Shown here piece by piece: positions 6,249 to 13,764 of a DNA stretch of 13,925 bases. The notes under the pieces were generated by a model. The model saw only the letters and a program-made list of their open reading frames with translations, was not told the origin of the DNA and searched no databases. The stretch lies in assembly GCA_947629965.1 (NCBI GenBank), contig CANRFS010000022.1, forward strand, positions 1 to 13,925, read 5' to 3'. The number at the start of each line of letters is the position of its first letter. The first letter of the stretch is position 1. The translations under genes and the position numbers were made by a program. This stretch comes from an uncultured Clostridia bacterium. Its GTDB lineage: Bacteria > Bacillota > Clostridia > TANB77 > CAG-508.

Positions 6249-8205
6249 ATGTTCAAATTAGTATCAAATTACAAGCCAACAGGCGACCAGCCACAGGCAA
6301 TTGAATACTTATCAAATGGAATAAAAGAAGGCAAGAAATTCCAGACTTTGCTTGGTGTAACAGGAAGTGGAAAAACATTTACAATGGCAAATGTTATACA
6401 AAAAGTGCAAAAGCCAACACTAGTACTTGCACACAACAAAACCTTGGCAGGACAACTTTATTCGGAGTTCAAAGAGTTCTTCCCAGAGAACGCAGTAGAG
6501 TATTTTGTATCATATTACGATTATTACCAACCAGAAAGCTATATTCCATCATCAGACACATATATAGAAAAAGATTCTTCAATAAATGACGAAATAGATA
6601 AATTAAGGCATTCTGCAACACTTTCTTTGTTTGAAAGGAAAGATGTAATTATTGTTGCATCAGTTTCTTGTATATATGGACTTCGGAGATCCAGAGGATT
6701 ATGAACTTCTTATGATGTCACTAAGACCAGGTATGAAAAAATCTAGAAATGATATTATGAGAAAATTAATAGAAATGCAATATACAAGAAATGAAATGGA
6801 TTTTAAAAGAGGAACTTTTAGAGCAAAAGGAGATATACTAGAGATATATCCATCTAACCAAGAAGAGAGTGCATTAAGAGTAGAATTTTGGGGAGACGAA
6901 ATAGAAAAGATTGCGGAAATTAATCCATTAACAGGAAAGACAATTGGAACAAGAAACCATGTTTTAATTGGACCAAATTCACACTATGTTGCATCAGAGG
7001 AAAAACTAAAACATGCAATAGAAACAATTGAAGAAGAATTAAAAGAAAGAATAGAATATTTTAAAAGTCAAAATAAATTAATTGAGGCTCAAAGAATAGA
7101 AGAAAGAACAAATTTTGATATAGAAATGCTTATAGAAACTGGATTTTGCCAAGGAATAGAAAATTATTCAAGACATATTAGTGGAAGAAAGCCCGGATCT
7201 CCACCATATACTTTATTTGACTATTTCCCAGATGATTTCTTACTTTTTATTGATGAATCACATGCGACAATACCGCAAGTAAGAGCAATGCACAATGGAG
7301 ATAGAGCACGAAAAGAATCGCTAGTTAATTATGGTTTTAGATTACCATCAGCATTTGATAATAGACCACTTAAATTTGATGAATTTGAAAGTAAAATAAA
7401 TCAATGTATTTTTGTTAGTGCAACACCTGCAGAATATGAAAAAGAAAAATCAAAAGAAAATATTGTAGAACAAATTATAAGACCTACTGGATTATTAGAT
7501 CCAAAAATTGAAGTAAAACCAGTGGAAAATCAAATAGATGATTTGATAAATGAAATACGCATAAGAGTAGAAAAGAAAGAAAGAGTACTTGTTACAACTC
7601 TTACAAAAAAACAGGCAGAAGATTTGACTGCATATCTAAAAAATCTTGATATAAAAGTAAATTATATGCACTCAGATATAAAAGCATTAGAAAGAATGGA
7701 ATTAATTAGAAATTTAAGACTTGGGGAATTTGATGTATTAGTAGGTATAAACCTTTTACGTGAAGGACTAGATATTCCAGAGGTATCTCTTGTTGCAATT
7801 TTAGATGCGGATAAAGAGGGATTCCTACGTAGTGAACGTTCTTTAATACAAACAGTAGGTAGAGCAGCAAGAAATTCAGATGGTAAAGTTATAATGTATG
7901 CCGATGAGCTTACTGAAAGTATGGAAAAAGCAATATCTGAAACAAATAGAAGGAGAAAAATCCAAGAAACATATAATAAAGAGCACAATATTGTTCCACA
8001 AACTATTAAAAAATCTGTAAGAGATGCAATAAAAGCTACAATTGTAGAAGATGTGTCATCAAAATACGAAATAGGAAAAGATGAATCAATAGAAGATATA
8101 ATAAATAAATTAACAGACGAAATGTTAAAGCATGCAGCTAACATGGAATTTGAAAGAGCAGCAGAGTTAAGAGATAAAATTAAAGAATTAGAAGAATTTA
8201 TTTAA
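6249..8205 (+). CDS. uvrB: UvrABC excinuclease subunit B, needs +1 recoding at CGG
   Basis: Damage-verifying helicase-like subunit of nucleotide excision repair; it is loaded by UvrA and recruits UvrC. Start ATG follows AGGAGG. Seen: Walker A GVTGSGKT (36-43), the damage-clamping beta-hairpin around YYDYYQPESY (89-98), DESH Walker B (about 335-338), helicase motif SATPAEYE, QTVGRAARN, and the C-terminal UVR motif (about 616-651). The plain frame stops at 6702-6704 after 151 codons. The break is exactly at in-frame CGG 6684-6686: CIYGL then CGG. Skipping C6684 reads GGA GAT CCA GAG GAT, giving CIYGLGDPEDYELL, the sequence expected for UvrB. The recoded product is 651 aa, normal for the family, with no other defect. 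Either translation slips here or the base is an error. Confidence 0.93.
6684..6686 (+). other. In-frame CGG at the +1 frameshift site of uvrB
   Basis: Context TAT GGA CTT CGG AGA TCC (codon 146). With C6684 skipped, the frame reads CTT GGA GAT CCA, which restores the conserved YGLGDPEDY of UvrB. uvrB has four out-of-frame CGGs and no other in-frame one. There is no homopolymer at the site. Confidence 0.85.
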
Positions 8206-8217
8206 ACAGAAAAGGAG

Positions 8218-8250
8218 GCTAAACCATTATTTGGGTTTAGCTTTTCTTTT
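8218..8250 (+). terminator. Rho-independent terminator between uvrB and uvrA
   Basis: GCTAAACC (8218-8225) pairs with GGTTTAGC (8234-8241) over an 8-base loop and is followed by TTTTCTTTT. The stem can extend through flanking A and T bases. It separates uvrB from uvrA, so the two genes are mainly independent units. Confidence 0.75.
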
Positions 8251-8261
8251 CATATTATTTA

Positions 8262-8270
8262 TGATATAAT
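8262..8270 (+). promoter_or_regulatory. Extended -10 promoter of uvrA
   Basis: TGATATAAT (8262-8270) is an extended -10 box with a perfect TATAAT. The -35 position carries only TTTTCT inside the terminator T run. No LexA-type box is visible nearby. Confidence 0.5.
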
Positions 8271-8302
8271 TAAATTTGAATTTTAATTTTATGGGGGCAA
8301 AA

Positions 8303-11136
8303 ATGAACGATAATATAGTAATAAAAGGTGCAAAAGAACATAATCTTAAAAATATAAATTTAACTATACCTAGAGATAAGTTAGTTGTTATAACAGGACT
8401 TTCGGGCTCACGGAAAATCTTCACTTGCATTTGATACTTTATATGCAGAAGGTCAAAGAAGATATGTAGAAAGTCTATCTAGTTATGCTAGACAATTTTT
8501 AGGTTTAATGGAAAAACCTAATGTAGAATCAATAGAAGGACTGTCACCAGCTATTTCAATAGATCAAAAAACAACATCAAGAAATCCTCGTTCAACAGTA
8601 GGAACTGTAACAGAAATATATGACTATATACGTCTTTTATATGCAAGAATAGGTGTTCCATATTGTCCTAATTGTGGTAAAAAAATAGAAAAGCAAACAA
8701 TAGACCAAATAGTAGATACTCTTATGGCATTAGATTCAGGTACAAAGATACAAGTTCTAGCTCCTGTAATAAGGGGTAGAAAGGGAGAATTTGTTAAATT
8801 ACTAGAAGATTTTTCAAAAGAAGGCTTTGTTAGAGCAAGAATCGATGGACAAGTTGTTGAACTTACAGATGATTTAGAAATTGATAGAAAGAAAAAACAT
8901 AATGTAGAAATAATCGTAGATAGATTAGTTATAAAGGAAGATATAAGAAGTAGATTAACAGAGAGTGTGGAGGTTGCGCTTAAATATGCCAACAACATTG
9001 TTCTTATTGATATTGTTGGTGATAAAGAGATGATATTCAGCCAAAATTACGCATGTCCTGACTGTGGTATAAGTTTTGAAGAATTAACTCCTAGAATGTT
9101 TTCATTTAATAATCCTTTTGGAGCATGTCCAAAGTGCACAGGCATTGGATATTTAATGAAAATGGATGAAGATTTAATTATACCTGACAAAAATAAAACT
9201 CTTTATGATGGTGTAAAAGCTTTTGGAGCAAGTACCATGAAAAGAGGAGACACCATGGCTAAAATGTATTTTGAAAGTATAGGAAGACATTATGGTGTAG
9301 ATATAAAAGTTCCAATAAAGAAACTTCCAAAAGATTTCTTGAATAAAATTTTATATGGAACCGGAGATGAAAAAATAGATTTTGAATATACATCAGCTGC
9401 TGGAGTAAGAAAATTTACAGCTCCATTTGAAGGAGTTATACCAACACTCGAAAGAAGATATAGAGAAACTCAGTCTCAAGGTATGAGAACATTTTATGAA
9501 TTATATATGACAAACAGTCATTGTGATGAATGTAATGGTGCAAGATTAAAAAAAGAGAGTTTATCTGTAAAAGTAGGAAGTAAAAATATTTATGAATTAA
9601 CTAATATGTCAATTGATAAAATAAAAGATTATATATCAAATTTAACATTAAATAAAACTCAAAAATTAATATCAGAGCAAATTATTAAGGAATTAAATAT
9701 AAGATTACAATTTTTAATAGATGTAGGTCTTGAATATTTAACACTTTCAAGGCCAGCTGGAACTTTATCAGGAGGAGAAGCTCAAAGAATAAGACTTGCA
9801 ACGCAAATAGGTTCAGGCTTAACGGGAGTATTATATATATTAGATGAACCAAGTATTGGACTTCACCAAAGAGATAATGATAAGCTTCTTGATACTCTTA
9901 AAAATTTAAGAGATTTAGGAAATACATTAATAGTAGTAGAACATGATGAAGATACAATGTATGCAGCAGATCAAGTAATAGATATAGGTCCAGGACCTGG
10001 TGTTCATGGAGGAAATGTTATTGCACAGCGGTACAGCAGAAGAAATAAAAAATGTTGCCGAATCAATTACAGGACAATATTTAAGTGGAAGAAAAAGGAT
10101 TGCAGTACCAAAAAAGAGAAGAAAAGCAAAGCCTGTATCTATTCAAATTAAAGGCGCCTGTGAAAATAATTTAAAAAATTTAGATGTAAAAGTACCTTTA
10201 GGAGTATTTACATGTATAACTGGTGTATCTGGCTCAGGTAAAAGTACTTTGATAAACGAAGTATTATATAAAAATTTAGCTAAAGAATTATATAAATCAT
10301 CAGAAAAAGGTGGCAAGTGCAAAGAAATAAAAGGCATAGAAAATATTGATAAAATAATAAATATTGACCAGTCACCAATAGGAAGAACTCCTCGTTCAAA
10401 TCCAGCTACATACACAGGAGTATTTGACTATATTAGGGATATATTTGCTACAACTAACGAAGCAAAGCTTAGAGGCTATCAAAAAGGAAGATTTAGTTTT
10501 AATGTGTCTGGCGGAAGATGCGAGGCTTGCCAAGGCGATGGAGTTTTAAAGATAGAAATGAATTTTTTACCAGATGTATATGTACCATGCGAAGTTTGTA
10601 AGGGTAAAAGATATAATAAAGAAACATTAGAAGTAAAATATAAAGGAAAAAGTATATCAGATGTACTAGATATGACTGTAGAAGAGGCTTTGGAATTTTT
10701 TGCTAATGTTCCTAGAATTAAGCAAAAAATACAAACATTATATGATGTAGGACTTGGCTACATTAAACTTGGACAGCCATCTACAACATTATCAGGAGGA
10801 GAGGCACAAAGAATAAAGCTTGCGACTGAACTCTCAAAAAGGCCTACAGGAAAAACACTATATATATTAGATGAACCTACAACAGGTCTTCATATTGCTG
10901 ATGTTCATAGATTAGTAGATATTTTACAAAGACTAGTAGACACAGGAAATACAATTATTGTAATAGAACATAATTTAGACTTAATTAAAACGGCCGATTA
11001 TATAATTGATTTAGGACCTGAAGGTGGCGATAATGGAGGAGAAATTGTGGCTGTTGGAACTCCAGAACAAATAGTAAAAAATGATAAATCATATACAGGT
11101 AAATTCTTAAGAAAATATTTGGAGGATATTGAATAA
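8303..11136 (+). CDS. uvrA: UvrABC excinuclease subunit A, needs +1 recoding at two CGG codons
   Basis: ATPase that finds DNA damage and loads UvrB. The ATG at 8303 follows GGGGG. The plain frame ends after 43 codons. At codon 37, TCA CGG AAA, skipping C8411 restores Walker A GLSGSGKSS (residues 32-40). At CAG CGG TAC, skipping C10029 gives VIAQGTAEEIK at Gly576. The final product is 943 aa, the normal UvrA length. Seen in it: zinc cysteine pairs CPDC/CPKC (about 251-278), HCDECNGARL, first signature LSGGEAQR (about 488) and DEPS, second Walker A GVSGSGKST (640), CEAC/CEVC zinc module (739-765), second LSGGEAQR (829) and DEPTTGLH. There are no other stops or lost motifs, so decay is unlikely. 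The first shift restores a P-loop glycine, which UvrA function should require. Confidence 0.93.
8411..8413 (+). other. In-frame CGG at the first +1 frameshift site of uvrA
   Basis: Context TCG GGC TCA CGG AAA ATC. Skipping C8411 gives TCA GGA AAA TCT TCA, i.e. S-G-K-S-S of the first Walker A loop. Without it translation ends at TGA 8432-8434. The nearby out-of-frame CGG at 8403-8405 (TCG GGC) causes no break. Confidence 0.85.
10029..10031 (+). other. In-frame CGG at the second +1 frameshift site of uvrA
   Basis: Context GTT ATT GCA CAG CGG TAC AGC. Skipping C10029 gives CAG GGT ACA GCA GAA GAA, restoring the AQGTAEEI stretch that follows the first nucleotide-binding unit. Staying in frame yields a basic non-homologous tail ending at 10151. 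Confidence 0.85.
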
Positions 11137-11157
11137 TACAAACGTTTAGTATATAAT
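11129..11157 (+). promoter_or_regulatory. Promoter of the 82-residue hypothetical gene
   Basis: TTGAAT (11129-11134), 17-bp spacer, TATAAT (11152-11157); a second TATAAT lies at 11159-11164. The -35 box overlaps the last codons of uvrA, for which no terminator is visible, so some read-through is likely as well. Confidence 0.5.
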
Positions 11158-11186
11158 GTATAATAATTCGTAAAGGAGGTAGAATT

Positions 11187-11435
11187 ATGCCACAAGCAAA
11201 ATTAATATCTGCTAAAGAGGTAGCAAATGGTATAAAAATAACTTTTTTAACTGAAGAAAATAAAACTGTTACGGGAATTTATAACAGGGAGAATTTGAAT
11301 TTGAATGATTTGCAAAGACTCATAGGTAGTAAAATTGCATATTCTGAATCAAAAAATAACTTTCATATTACAAAAGCATGGGAAGGAGAAAAACCAGTGT
11401 ATTGTGATGATAAATCTCATGGATTTGATAGATAG
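11187..11435 (+). CDS. Hypothetical protein, 82 aa
   Basis: A small soluble protein behind a strong AAAGGAGGT site. The N-terminal half reads as beta strands (KLISAKEVANGIKITFLTEE, then TVTGIY), followed by a helix (LNDLQRLIG) and another strand; the C-terminus is polar with a single Cys. It may be a small nucleic-acid- or protein-binding domain, but I recognise no family. It follows uvrA by about 50 bases and ends directly at a strong terminator, so it is the last gene of a possible uvrA read-through transcript. That is the only hint of function. Confidence 0.7.
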   Translation: MPQAKLISAKEVANGIKITFLTEENKTVTGIYNRENLNLNDLQRLIGSKIAYSESKNNFHITKAWEGEKPVYCDDKSHGFDR

Positions 11436-11464
11436 AAAAAAGAAGGAATGTTTCCTTCTTTTTT
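11436..11464 (+). terminator. Rho-independent terminator after the 82-residue gene
   Basis: A 13-bp stem of AAAAAAGAAGGAA with its complement around a 3-base loop, ending in six T. It starts right after the stop codon. The A/T symmetry means that it may also stop the convergent minus-strand gene at 11471-11587. Confidence 0.85.
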
Positions 11465-11470
11465 AATAGT

Positions 11471-11587
11471 TTATCTACAGTTTTTGTTTTCTTGATTATT
11501 ATTGTTATTATCAATTCTCTCATTTTTGTTATTATTGTTATTGTTGTTTTTGTTTTGTTGATTTTGTTTATTTTTATTATTTGACAT
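11471..11587 (-). CDS. Tiny Asn/Gln/Lys-rich protein, 38 aa
   Basis: On the minus strand an ATG at 11587-11585 follows GGAGGTG with good spacing. It opens 38 codons, beginning MSNNKNKQNQQNK and ending in QENKNCR. More than half of the residues are Asn, the rest mostly Lys and Gln, with a single Cys near the end. Short low-complexity Asn/Gln proteins occur in spore-forming Bacillota, some as small acid-soluble (gamma-type) spore proteins, but the repeated segments of that family are not evident. The strong ribosome binding site and a terminator correctly placed at its 3' side argue for a real gene. AAT/AAC low complexity could arise by chance in such AT-rich DNA, so confidence is moderate. Confidence 0.55.
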   Translation of the reverse strand: MSNNKNKQNQQNKNNNNNNNKNERIDNNNNNQENKNCR

Positions 11588-11660
11588 ATTCAAAGCACCT
11601 CCAAATTTATTTTACAATTATATTATTAACAAAAAAACATAAAAATATTCTGTTAAAAAT

Positions 11661-11689
11661 TTGTTAAAAACAATTTTTTATTATATAAT
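11661..11689 (+). promoter_or_regulatory. Promoter of the cinA-C/murD operon
   Basis: TTGTTA (11661-11666), 17-bp spacer, perfect TATAAT (11684-11689). A direct repeat TGTTAAAAA occurs twice (starting 11651 and 11662), covering the -35 region, and might be a regulator site. The region is divergent with the minus-strand peptide gene. Confidence 0.6.
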
Positions 11690-11723
11690 TTTAAAAGTAT
11701 AAAATAAATTTAAGGAGAAATTT

Positions 11724-12191
11724 ATGGAAGAATTGGTAAATTTATTAAAAAAAGAAAATAGAACAATTTCTTCAATGGAATCATGTACTGGTGGATTATT
11801 TGCAAGTGAGATTACAAATACAGAGGGTTCTAGTGAAATATTTAAATTGGGGTTAGTTACATATTGCAATGAATTTAAAGAATATTTTGGAGTATCAAAA
11901 CAAACGATAGAAGAATATACTGTTTACAGTAATAATGTATCAAGAGAAATGGCAAAAGTATCATGCAATATAGCAAAATCGGATATTTCTGTTGGAATAA
12001 CAGGAATGCTTGGAGTAGTTGATACTAATAATAGAGGAAAAGATATAAATTCAGTTTTTATTTCAATATATGATAATAATGAAGATAAATATTTTGATTA
12101 TAAAATAGAAGCTATTGGAAAAACAAGATTAGAAAAAAAACAGTATGTTATCAAATATCTAAAGGAGAGATTATATGAAATTTGTAAATGA
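11724..12191 (+). CDS. CinA C-terminal-domain protein, nicotinamide-nucleotide amidohydrolase type
   Basis: A 155-aa protein made only of the CinA C-terminal (PncC) domain; the N-terminal molybdopterin-binding-like half of full CinA is absent. The family reaction is deamidation of nicotinamide mononucleotide to nicotinate mononucleotide for NAD recycling. Seen: MESCTGGLFASEIT (residues 18-31) with the conserved Ser and Gly pair, GSSEIFKLGLVTYCNEFK, and VGITGMLGVVD where standard members have a GIAGPGG-type loop, so this loop is atypical and activity may differ. The start follows AAGGAG. The gene overlaps the start of murD by 17 bases, so the two are translationally coupled. I leave the symbol blank because pncC and cinA are both used for such proteins. 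Confidence 0.78.
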   Translation: MEELVNLLKKENRTISSMESCTGGLFASEITNTEGSSEIFKLGLVTYCNEFKEYFGVSKQTIEEYTVYSNNVSREMAKVSCNIAKSDISVGITGMLGVVDTNNRGKDINSVFISIYDNNEDKYFDYKIEAIGKTRLEKKQYVIKYLKERLYEICK

Positions 12192-13575
12192 AAAGTTAGA
12201 AGAATTTAATAATTATATAAAAAACAAAAAAGTAGCAATAATTGGATTAGGTGTAAGTAATATTCCATTAATAGATTATTTACATAATTTAGGATCAAAA
12301 ATTATGCTGTTTAATAATAAACCGATAGATAATTTAGATAATAGCATATTAGACAAAATATATGATTATAAAATAGAATATTCTTTTGGAGAAAATTATC
12401 TTTCAAAATTAACAGGTTTTGATATTATATTTAGAGCGCCTTCATGTAGGCCGGATTTACCAGAAATACAAAAAGAAGTAGAACGTGGTGCAATACTCAC
12501 ATCTGAGATAGAATTAGTTTTAGAATTGTGTCCAGGAACAACAATAGGAATTACTGGTAGTGATGGAAAAACTACAACAACATCATTAATATACGAAATT
12601 TTAAAAGAAGAGAACTTAAATTGTTATTTAGGTGGAAATATAGGAATACCTCTTTTTACAAAAATAGGTGAAATGAAGCCAGAGGATTATGTAGTATTAG
12701 AATTAAGTAGTTTTCAACTTATGACAATGAATATAAGTCCTAAAATTGCAGTAATAACAAATGTTACTCCAAATCATTTAGACATACATAAATCATATGA
12801 AGAATATATACAGGCAAAGGCAAACATTTTTAAATATCAGAATGAAGAGGATCTATTGGTATTAAATTATGATAATAAAATAACTAATGAATTTGGAAAA
12901 ATAGCTCCATCTAAAGTTGTATATTTTAGCAGTAAAGAAAAAATAGAAAATGGATTAATTTTAGATAATAATATAATTAAAGAATGTGATAATGGACTTA
13001 GGAGACATATATTGAGTACAAAAGATATCAAATTGCGTGGAGTTCATAACTGCGAAAATATTTGTGCAGCAATTGCAGCAACAAAAAATATAGCTTCAAT
13101 AGATTCGCAAATAAGAGCAATATCAAACTTTTCAGGTGTTAATCATAGATTAGAATTTGTAAGAGAAATAAATGGTGCAAAATGGTATAATGATTCAATT
13201 GCGTCAAGTCCAACAAGAACAATTGCAGGTTTAAATTCTTTTGATGAAGATATAGTATTAATTGCTGGGGGATATGACAAACATCTTGATTATAGACCAT
13301 TAGCACAGCCTATTATAAATAAAGTAAAAAAGTTAATATTGCTAGGTCAAACTTCAGATAAAATATATCAAGAAGTTACTAAATTGTTAAGCATAGAAAA
13401 TAAAAAACTCGATATTTTTAAAACTACAACATTAGAAGAAGCAATTAATAAGGCAAAGGAAGTAAGTAAGAAAGGTGATATAGTATTATTTTCTCCTGCT
13501 AGTGCAAGTTTTGATATGTTTAAAAATTTTGAAGAAAGAGGAAATAAATTTAAAGAAATAGTTAATAAATTGTAA
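12175..13575 (+). CDS. murD: UDP-N-acetylmuramoyl-L-alanine--D-glutamate ligase
   Basis: Cytoplasmic peptidoglycan precursor enzyme; adds D-Glu to UDP-MurNAc-L-Ala using ATP. The protein is 466 aa, a normal length. Seen: an N-terminal Rossmann-like UDP-binding segment KVAIIGLGVSNIPLIDYL (from residue 19), the ATP P-loop GITGSDGKTTTT (125-136), VLELSSFQL, the NVTPNHLDIH motif, then NHRLEFVREINGAKWYNDS followed by SSPTRT, and LIAGGYDKHLDYRPL in the C-terminal domain. AAGGAG before the ATG at 12175 supports the start inside the end of the upstream gene. It is followed by a strong terminator. It is not in a dcw cluster here, since neither mraY nor murG is near. No in-frame CGG occurs and the frame is intact. 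Confidence 0.95.
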   Translation: MKFVNEKLEEFNNYIKNKKVAIIGLGVSNIPLIDYLHNLGSKIMLFNNKPIDNLDNSILDKIYDYKIEYSFGENYLSKLTGFDIIFRAPSCRPDLPEIQKEVERGAILTSEIELVLELCPGTTIGITGSDGKTTTTSLIYEILKEENLNCYLGGNIGIPLFTKIGEMKPEDYVVLELSSFQLMTMNISPKIAVITNVTPNHLDIHKSYEEYIQAKANIFKYQNEEDLLVLNYDNKITNEFGKIAPSKVVYFSSKEKIENGLILDNNIIKECDNGLRRHILSTKDIKLRGVHNCENICAAIAATKNIASIDSQIRAISNFSGVNHRLEFVREINGAKWYNDSIASSPTRTIAGLNSFDEDIVLIAGGYDKHLDYRPLAQPIINKVKKLILLGQTSDKIYQEVTKLLSIENKKLDIFKTTTLEEAINKAKEVSKKGDIVLFSPASASFDMFKNFEERGNKFKEIVNKL

Positions 13576-13590
13576 TTTATATGTTAGAAC

Positions 13591-13652
13591 GAATAGAGAC
13601 AAAATCCTTTTGTTTTTTGAAAATAAAGGACTTTGTCTCTATTCATTTTTTT
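13591..13652 (+). terminator. Rho-independent terminator after murD
   Basis: A 20-bp stem with one mismatch (13591-13610 with 13625-13644), a 14-base loop and a run of seven T. It closes the cinA-C/murD unit. Confidence 0.85.
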
Positions 13653-13700
13653 ACATAAGGAAATATGTAAATTAATACATATATAAAAAGACAAAAAACC

Positions 13701-13730
13701 TTGTCAAAACAAATGCGCTAAAATTATAAT
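13701..13730 (+). promoter_or_regulatory. Promoter of the second prepilin-like gene
   Basis: TTGTCA (13701-13706), 18-bp spacer, perfect TATAAT (13725-13730). It is placed like the promoter of the first copy, with a short leader, but the flanking sequence is unrelated. Confidence 0.6.
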
Positions 13731-13764
13731 AAAATAAAAACAAATGAAGGAGAGAAAATAACAT

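Noticed and set aside
7662..8144. 160-codon minus-strand open frame within uvrB
   Set aside because: Antisense shadow of a well-supported gene; composition is Ser/Ile/Leu-rich and no start signal is seen.
5858..10031. Ordinary homopolymer sequencing errors as the cause of the frameshifts
   Set aside because: Three of four sites have no homopolymer; each would need an extra C placed exactly before a conserved GG-starting codon. A systematic artefact cannot be fully excluded without reads, so it is kept as a test.
6249..11136. uvrB and uvrA as pseudogenes
   Set aside because: Apart from the CGG sites there are no stops, deletions or lost motifs over about 4.8 kb, and all shifts are of the same kind. 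Decay would give mixed lesions.
11461..11600. CRISPR-like or tandem repeat in the ATT/GTT-rich stretch
   Set aside because: It is Asn-codon low complexity of the minus-strand small gene, not spaced repeats.
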